Shown one piece after another: positions 7,182-11,337 of a stretch of 11,337 nt of DNA. The notes below the pieces were generated by a model. It was not told the origin of the DNA and did not search any database. It worked only from the letters and a program-made list of their open reading frames with translations. Position 1 is the first letter of the stretch; each line of letters opens with the position of its first letter. The stretch covers positions 1-11,337 of the forward strand of contig JAGREZ010000100.1 of assembly GCA_020446285.1 (NCBI GenBank), given 5' to 3'. The DNA comes from Geminicoccaceae bacterium (GTDB lineage Bacteria; Pseudomonadota; Alphaproteobacteria; Geminicoccales; Geminicoccaceae). The position numbers were made by a program, and so were the translations under genes.

Positions 7182-7631
7182 TCAGCCTCTGGCGGTCTCG
7201 CCTTCGGATCGTATCACCATCACCGAGCAATGGGCGTGGCTGACGATCTTCTCGGCGTTCGAGCCCAACAGGAAATCGGCGAATTCGGGCTGGTGCGAAC
7301 CGAGCATGATCAGGTCGCAGCCGAGCTTCCTGCCGGTTTCCAGAATCTGCCGCCAGATCGTTCCATCGATCACCACGAGCGACGGTTTGATCGTCGCCGG
7401 CAACAGCGGCAACGCCTTTTCCTTCATCGTCTGCAGCGCCCGCTGCCGGAGCTTGTCCTCATGGTCCGCCGGAAAATACTGGGCCAGCAGCGGCGTCGAG
7501 ACATCGGGCACCACCGCGACCAGCGAGAGCTTCGCCCCGAATGCCATGCACATCCGCCCCGCCCCCTCCAGCGCCGCCCGCCAGATGGCTTCATCGTTGG
7601 GATCGATGGGAACGAGGATATGCCTGAACAC
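7182..7631 (-). CDS. Universal stress protein, UspF/UspG-like
   Basis: A 149-residue single Usp domain. It opens with F-R-H-I-L-V-P-I-D, the first beta strand and conserved Asp. The nucleotide-loop segment G-S-H-Q-P-E-F-A-D-F-L-L-G-S (111-124) leads into N-A-E-K-I-V and a C-terminal V-M-V-I strand. The middle glycine of the classical G-2x-G-9x-G motif is replaced by Gln and the loop is one residue shorter, as in UspF/UspG-type proteins, which still bind nucleotide. The start is GTG 7631 with GGGAGG 8 bases upstream. Usp domains of this kind are often found near TRAP and other organic-acid transporters, which fits the TctA gene at the left end. It precedes the DUF3500 gene by 34 bases, probably in one transcript. 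Confidence 0.92.
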   Translation of the reverse strand: MFRHILVPIDPNDEAIWRAALEGAGRMCMAFGAKLSLVAVVPDVSTPLLAQYFPADHEDKLRQRALQTMKEKALPLLPATIKPSLVVIDGTIWRQILETGRKLGCDLIMLGSHQPEFADFLLGSNAEKIVSHAHCSVMVIRSEGETARG

Positions 7632-7690
7632 GAAACACGCCTCCCGGAATGATGTGCACGACTGCAGTCATGTTCCAGAATGAACGAGAA

Positions 7691-7721
7691 CCCGCCTCCG
7701 GTCCAAGGAGTTTTTTGCGGG
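7691..7721 (-). terminator. Hairpin downstream of the engB-argB-RluA cluster, possible terminator
   Basis: CCCGC-CTCC (7691-7699) pairs with GGAG (7707-7710) and GCGGG (7717-7721), a two-part stem interrupted by T6 on the + strand. Read on the - strand, the hairpin is followed by TTCTCGTTC, a weak pyrimidine tail. It lies 18 bases past the stop of the RluA-like gene and before uspA, where a - strand terminator would be expected. Confidence 0.35.
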
Positions 7722-7738
7722 CCTCCGCTTCGGGAGCC

Positions 7739-8452
7739 TCACGTCACCGGTCTTGGCCGGCGGGTATCCGAAGCCGCGGCCAGAGCCTCGCACCATGATG
7801 TCGGCCAGTGGGCCGGTATCGGCGCAGTCGCCTCCACGGGCGGCTTCCCGTCGTGGAGCGGGACGATGATCGAGAGCGCATGCAGCAGCAGATGCGGCTC
7901 GCCAGCGTTGCGCTCGCCATAATAGGGGTCACCGACCATGGTGCAGCCGATATGATCCATGTGGACGCGCAACTGATGGGTGCGGCCGGTGAGCGGTTCG
8001 AGAAGGACCAGCGAGCGACCTTCGCGACTATCCAGCGTCCTGTAACGGGTCCGCGCCGACTTGCCTTCGGGATCAACACACATCCACCAGCCGCGTTTTT
8101 GCGTCGAGCGCTTGAGCAGCGGCTGATCGATCAGGCCTGCCGGCGGGTCGGGCCGGCCCTCGACGATGGCGATATAGGTTTTTCTCACCTGCCCATGCTC
8201 GAACAGCTTTCCCAGCCGGCGCAGTGCCTTCCTGTGCCGTCCGAGCACGAGACAACCGCTCGTGTCGCGGTCCAGCCGGTGTGCCAGATGGGGGTCGCCG
8301 GGCAAGCCGAAACGCAGTTCGTGGAGATGATCCTCGAGCGTCTCGCCGCCCTTGGGTCCCTTGTGAACGGCGAGCCCCGCCGGCTTGTCGATCACGAGCA
8401 TCAGCCCGTCGCGATAGAGCAGGCGGCCGTCGAGCCTGCCCGCTCCGCTCAA
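7739..8452 (-). CDS. RluA-family RNA pseudouridine synthase without S4 domain
   Basis: It converts specific uridines in rRNA or tRNA to pseudouridine; the target here is unknown. Motifs are L-Y-R-D-G-L-M-L-V-I-D-K-P-A-G at the N-terminus and the catalytic loop H-R-L-D-R-D-T-S-G (catalytic Asp 61 from the chosen start). They are followed by K-T-Y near the strand V-R-K-T-Y-I-A-I-V-E-G, then L-T-G-R-T-H-Q-L-R-V-H, and G-D-P-Y-Y-G toward the C-terminus. The chain is about 237 residues and lacks the N-terminal S4 RNA-binding domain of RluC/RluD, like the short alphaproteobacterial RluA paralogues. TTG 8452 is chosen because it overlaps the stop of the preceding gene as TTGA and leaves a short leader before the first motif. 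The frame also opens at ATG 8515, but that would overlap the upstream gene by 67 bases. Confidence 0.88.
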   Translation of the reverse strand: MSGAGRLDGRLLYRDGLMLVIDKPAGLAVHKGPKGGETLEDHLHELRFGLPGDPHLAHRLDRDTSGCLVLGRHRKALRRLGKLFEHGQVRKTYIAIVEGRPDPPAGLIDQPLLKRSTQKRGWWMCVDPEGKSARTRYRTLDSREGRSLVLLEPLTGRTHQLRVHMDHIGCTMVGDPYYGERNAGEPHLLLHALSIIVPLHDGKPPVEATAPIPAHWPTSWCEALAAASDTRRPRPVT

Positions 8453-8655
8453 GGTTTCCCGTCCGTGGGTTCGATGACCGGATAATGCCCGGCCAGATAG
8501 AAATCCCATACACACCAGGCAACGGCAGCGGCAGCGATCAGCACCCAGAGACTGGCAGTTCCGGCACTGGCGAATTCGACGAGAAGCCAGATGACACAGA
8601 AGGCGGTCGTGAGATGGCGACGGACGGGCGGATTGAACCAGGGGTGTGGTTTCAC
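8449..8655 (-). CDS. Small two-helix membrane protein
   Basis: A 68-residue hypothetical protein. GTG 8655 lies 4 bases after the argB stop, with GGCGGG upstream. An in-frame ATG at 8703 would overlap argB by 44 bases and add a basic, unlikely leader. There are two hydrophobic segments, roughly residues 16-33 (F-C-V-I-W-L-L-V-E-F-A) and 35-56 (L-W-V-L-I-A-A-A-A-V-A-W-C-V-W), joined by a very short turn, with a short polar tail ending T-D-G-K-P. The first helix is preceded by R-R-H, suggesting a cytoplasmic N-terminus. Its stop overlaps the start of the RluA-like gene. No family or function is recognised, and the call rests on spacing and composition. Confidence 0.6.
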   Translation of the reverse strand: MKPHPWFNPPVRRHLTTAFCVIWLLVEFASAGTASLWVLIAAAAVAWCVWDFYLAGHYPVIEPTDGKP

Positions 8656-8659
8656 CGGA

Positions 8660-9538
8660 TCAGCCCGCCGGCGGCACGGCGCGAATCTGCGTGCCGATGC
8701 CATGTTCGGTGAACAGCTCGAGGATCACCGCATGCGGCACGCGCCCGTCGAGGATCGTGGCCGCACGCGCGCCCTTCTCGACCGCATCGAGACAGGTCTC
8801 GACCTTGGGAATCATGCCCCCCGAAATCGTTCCGTCGGCGATCAGCGCGCGCGCATCGTCAAGGCCGAGATAGGGCAGCAATGCACCGGATCCGTCGAGC
8901 ACACCCTTGACGTCGGTGAGCATCAGCAGGCGACGGGCCTGCAACGCTCCGGCGATCGCTCCGGCAGCTGTATCGGCGTTGATATTGTAGGACTGGCCGT
9001 CGAGATCGGCGCCGACCGGAGCGATCACCGGAATGATCTCGGTGCGGGTGAACAGGTCGACCACCGAACGGTCGACCTCGACGACCTCGCCGACGAAACC
9101 GATATCGCGCCCGCCCCGGGTCATCTTTCTCGCGGTCAGAAGGCGCGCGTCCTTGCCACATATGCCGACGGCCTTGCCGCCCTCGGCCTGGATCGCGCCG
9201 ACGATCTCCTTGTTGATCTTGCCGGCGAGTACCATCTCCACCACCTCCATCGAGGCGGCATCCGTGACCCTGAGCCCGTCGACGAACTCGCTCTCGATGT
9301 TCAGCCGCCCCAGCATCGCCTTGATCTGCGGACCACCGCCATGGACGATCACGGGATTGATGCCGACCTGCTTGAGCAGCACGACATCGCGGGCGAAGTC
9401 CCTTGCAAGATGCTCGTGGCCCATGGCGTGGCCACCATACTTGACCACGAAGGTGGCACCGCTGTGCCGGCGCATGTGCGGCAGGGCCTCGATCAGCGTC
9501 GAGGCGATCGCGTGTACGTCATTCGGTTGGCTTGTCAT
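8660..9538 (-). CDS. argB: Acetylglutamate kinase, arginine-inhibited type
   Basis: The cytoplasmic second enzyme of arginine synthesis, which phosphorylates N-acetyl-L-glutamate with ATP. Visible sites are K-Y-G-G (Lys33), H-G-G-G-P (66-70), N-I-N-A-D (185-189), L-T-D-V-K-G (207-212) and G-G-M-I-P-K (240-245). The N-terminal helix reading [10 protein letters not shown] and the C-terminal [10 protein letters not shown] are the marks of the arginine-sensitive hexameric form, so feedback inhibition by arginine is expected. ATG 9538 is chosen because AAAGGG sits about 5 bases upstream; GTG 9559 would have the AGGA directly against the start codon. The length is 292 residues, normal for the family. 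It follows engB by 76 bases and precedes the small membrane gene by 4 bases. The engB-argB pairing is common in Alphaproteobacteria. Confidence 0.97.
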   Translation of the reverse strand: MTSQPNDVHAIASTLIEALPHMRRHSGATFVVKYGGHAMGHEHLARDFARDVVLLKQVGINPVIVHGGGPQIKAMLGRLNIESEFVDGLRVTDAASMEVVEMVLAGKINKEIVGAIQAEGGKAVGICGKDARLLTARKMTRGGRDIGFVGEVVEVDRSVVDLFTRTEIIPVIAPVGADLDGQSYNINADTAAGAIAGALQARRLLMLTDVKGVLDGSGALLPYLGLDDARALIADGTISGGMIPKVETCLDAVEKGARAATILDGRVPHAVILELFTEHGIGTQIRAVPPAG

Positions 9539-9614
9539 CGGCGCCCTTTCATCCCCCACTCCTGCCGCAATCCGGTCTCCGGGATCTCATTGTCGAGCCG
9601 GTCATGCCCGGTTC

Positions 9615-10280
9615 TCATGCTTCCGGCCGCTCCGCGAGCGCGTAACCGGCAAGCACCGCGCGCAATGCGTCGATGCCGGCAAGCTTGCGCGAACTCGTGG
9701 CAAGTACCGCAGGAAGCGCGCCCACGGTTTTCCGCAACTCCGTCTCCATCGCCGCCCTTCCCTGCGCCAGCTCGCGCTCGCGGACAAGGTCGCATTTGGT
9801 GAGCACGAGAAGAAACGGCACGGCGGCCTTCTTCAGTGTGCCCATCACCTCGCGGTCGCGATCCTTGATACCATGGCGGCTGTCGATCAGCATGACCACG
9901 AGATGCAGGTTCGGCCGGCCGCGCAGATAGTCGAAAATGAGGTCGTGCCATGCGTCGACCTGCTCCTTCGGCGCCTTTGCGTAGCCATATCCCGGAAGGT
10001 CGATCAGGCGCAGCCGGCCGTCGATATCGAAGAAATTGAGCTGCTGCGTGCGCCCCGGCGTGTTCGACGTGCGGGCGAGTTCCCTGTGCCGGGTCAGCGC
10101 GTTGATGATGCTGGACTTGCCGACATTGGAGCGGCCAGCGATGGCGACCTCGGGAAGATCGGCGGATGGCAGCTGGTCGATACGGGCGACACCGAGCATG
10201 AAGGCGGGCGGCCTCGCGAAAAGAAGCCGTCCGGCCTCGATCGCCTCCGGATCGACTTCGAGAAACTCCGACCGGTCCAT
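9615..10280 (-). CDS. engB: Ribosome biogenesis GTPase EngB (YihA/YsxC)
   Basis: A TrmE-Era-EngA-EngB-Septin family GTPase that acts in late assembly of the large ribosomal subunit. All G motifs are present: G1 G-R-S-N-V-G-K-S (49-56), the G2 region S-N-T-P-G-R-T-Q (72-79), G3 D-L-P-G-Y-G (94-99), G4 T-K-C-D (161-164) and G5 A-T-S-S (194-197). The 221 residues are typical for an alphaproteobacterial member with a short N-terminal extension. ATG 10280 has the purine-rich AAGGAAAGGTGATCG directly upstream. It is the first gene of the - strand cluster with argB, the small membrane protein and the RluA-like gene, and it is divergent from the DHH phosphoesterase. In many relatives yidC precedes it, but that is not so here. 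Confidence 0.97.
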   Translation of the reverse strand: MDRSEFLEVDPEAIEAGRLLFARPPAFMLGVARIDQLPSADLPEVAIAGRSNVGKSSIINALTRHRELARTSNTPGRTQQLNFFDIDGRLRLIDLPGYGYAKAPKEQVDAWHDLIFDYLRGRPNLHLVVMLIDSRHGIKDRDREVMGTLKKAAVPFLLVLTKCDLVRERELAQGRAAMETELRKTVGALPAVLATSSRKLAGIDALRAVLAGYALAERPEA

Positions 10281-10367
10281 CGATCACCTTTCCTTAATCT
10301 TTTGGCGGCACTCTTGCAGCCGACCGACCCGTGCCTTCTGTTGCTTTCGAATGATGGATTCCGGCCG
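10281..10367. promoter_or_regulatory. Divergent intergenic region engB / DHH phosphoesterase
   Basis: These 87 bases separate two genes read in opposite directions and so should hold both promoters. The engB ribosome site AAAGGTG is visible at its left edge on the - strand. No convincing -35/-10 pair was found. The overlapping ATGATG at 10351-10356 opens a 6-codon frame ending across the DHH start codon as ATGA. Confidence 0.4.
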
Positions 10368-11337
10368 ATGACCGATCAAGCGCATTCTCCTGGAGACCGA
10401 TACAGGCTGATCACACGCAGCGACATGGACGGTCTCGTCTGTGCCGTCCTCCTGCGCGAACTGGGTATCGTCGACCGCATCGATTTCGTCCACCCCAAGG
10501 ACATGCAGGACGGCAGGATCGCGGTCGGGCCGACCGACATCACCACCAACCTGCCCTGGGTCGCGGGCGTGCATCTGGCGTTCGACCATCACGCCAGCGA
10601 AACCGAACGGGTGCAGGGCAAGCCCGACAACCACATCATCGACGCCGACGCGCCGTCGGCGGCACGGGTGGTGTACGATCACTATGGCGGCGCCGCAAAG
10701 TTTCCCAACATCACCGAAGCGATGATGGCGGCCGTCGACAAGGCCGATTCCGCCGCCTTCGCACGCGCGGACATTCTCGACCCGCAGGGCTGGGATCTCC
10801 TGAGCTTTCTCATGGACGCACGCACCGGACTGGGCCGGTTCCGCAATTTTCGTGTTTCCAATTATCAGCTCATGATGGATCTGATCGAATATTGCCGAAA
10901 GCACCAGGACATTGCGGACATTCTCGCACTGCCCGATGTCAGCGAACGCGTCGATCTCTTCATGGAGCACCAGCAGGCGTTCAAGGAACAGATCCGCCGC
11001 TGCACGACCATGCACGGCCCACTCGCCGTCCTCGACCTGCGCGACGAGGAAACGATCTGGCCCGGCAACCGCTTCATGATCTACGCCCTGTTCCCCGAAT
11101 GCACGATCTCCTGTCATGTGCTCTGGGGCCGCGAAAAGCAGAACACGGTGCTGGCATTGGGCAAATCGATCCTCGATCGCTCGGCGAAGACCGACATCGG
11201 CAGCCTCTGCCTCGACTATGGCGGCGGCGGCCACCACGCCGCCGGAACCTGCCAGATCCCCAACGAGGATTGCGAACGCACCATCCGCACGGTCATCGAA
11301 AAGATCCGCGCCATCGAATCCGGCAAGGCACGACAGG
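10368..11337 (+). CDS. DHH/DHHA1 family phosphoesterase (exopolyphosphatase or nanoRNase-like), 3' end cut by window edge
   Basis: The frame from ATG 10368 stays open to the last base, giving at least 323 residues, close to the usual length, so only a few codons are probably missing. DHH-superfamily metal motifs occur in order: R-S-D-M-D-G (Asp19, Asp21), F-D-H-H (72-75) and D-K-A-D (124-127). The C-terminal DHHA1 substrate loop is G-G-G-G-H-H-A-A-G (285-293). Such enzymes use two Mn ions to cleave phosphodiester or phosphoanhydride bonds in substrates such as pApA, short oligoribonucleotides, cyclic dinucleotide products or polyphosphate; the sequence does not settle which. ATG 10368 has only a weak upstream GATGGA, and TTG 10341 is an in-frame alternative. 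The long frame on the opposite strand over 10284-11237 is a shadow of this gene. Confidence 0.9.
   Translation, partial: MTDQAHSPGDRYRLITRSDMDGLVCAVLLRELGIVDRIDFVHPKDMQDGRIAVGPTDITTNLPWVAGVHLAFDHHASETERVQGKPDNHIIDADAPSAARVVYDHYGGAAKFPNITEAMMAAVDKADSAAFARADILDPQGWDLLSFLMDARTGLGRFRNFRVSNYQLMMDLIEYCRKHQDIADILALPDVSERVDLFMEHQQAFKEQIRRCTTMHGPLAVLDLRDEETIWPGNRFMIYALFPECTISCHVLWGREKQNTVLALGKSILDRSAKTDIGSLCLDYGGGGHHAAGTCQIPNEDCERTIRTVIEKIRAIESGKARQ

Noticed and set aside
7717..7738. GGCCTCC-loop-GGGAGCC hairpin after the RluA-like gene as an intrinsic terminator
   Set aside because: The stem has a bulge, and the nearby T6 run lies on the wrong side for - strand transcription. The adjacent 7691-7721 hairpin is a better candidate.
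8591..9802. Long + strand open frame of 403 codons
   Set aside because: It runs antisense across argB and into engB, both certain genes. It is a GC-rich codon shadow.
10284..11237. Long - strand open frame of 317 codons
   Set aside because: It lies antisense to the DHH phosphoesterase, whose metal motifs are all present. The reverse product is a low-complexity mix rich in His, Val and Asp with no recognisable motif.

Overview
The window reads as high-GC alphaproteobacterial chromosome, with one more AT-rich, island-like insertion. The alphaproteobacterial reading rests on the engB-argB linkage, an arginine-inhibited type of acetylglutamate kinase, and an RluA-like synthase without an S4 domain. 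It also rests on a TctA-type tripartite tricarboxylate transporter with DUF3500 and UspA genes nearby. The genus cannot be fixed from this sequence.

Left flank (1-1567, + strand): the C-terminal part of a TctA-family transporter permease is followed after 3 bases by an amidohydrolase of the D-A-H-H-H-L-W-D lactonase-like type. Homology to that family stops near residue 272. The conserved C-terminal part of the barrel is replaced by about 39 unrelated residues, so the gene appears to have been cut.

Inserted region (about 1448 to 6176): a roughly 1000-residue UPF1-like superfamily 1 helicase with a C-terminal Vsr/DUF559-like nuclease domain lies on the - strand. A divergent + strand gene encodes an unknown protein of about 351 residues with a twin-arginine-like signal. 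Between them is an AT-rich regulatory region carrying short direct and inverted repeats. The fused helicase-nuclease resembles proteins known from anti-phage defence, so this is the best candidate for an accessory system here. On the right, an 8-bp perfect inverted repeat and a short open tail, possibly the last codons of another broken gene, separate the island from resident sequence.

Right flank (6194-11337): a DUF3500 gene and a UspF/UspG-type universal stress gene form a - strand pair. They may belong with the transporter neighbourhood at the left end, now separated from it by the insertion. Next comes a - strand housekeeping cluster read as engB, argB, a small two-helix membrane protein and an RluA-like pseudouridine synthase. 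The last three genes are tightly spaced, the final pair sharing a TTGA start/stop overlap. Divergent from engB, a + strand DHH/DHHA1 phosphoesterase runs off the right edge.

No tRNA, rRNA, CRISPR array, transposase or integrase was recognised.
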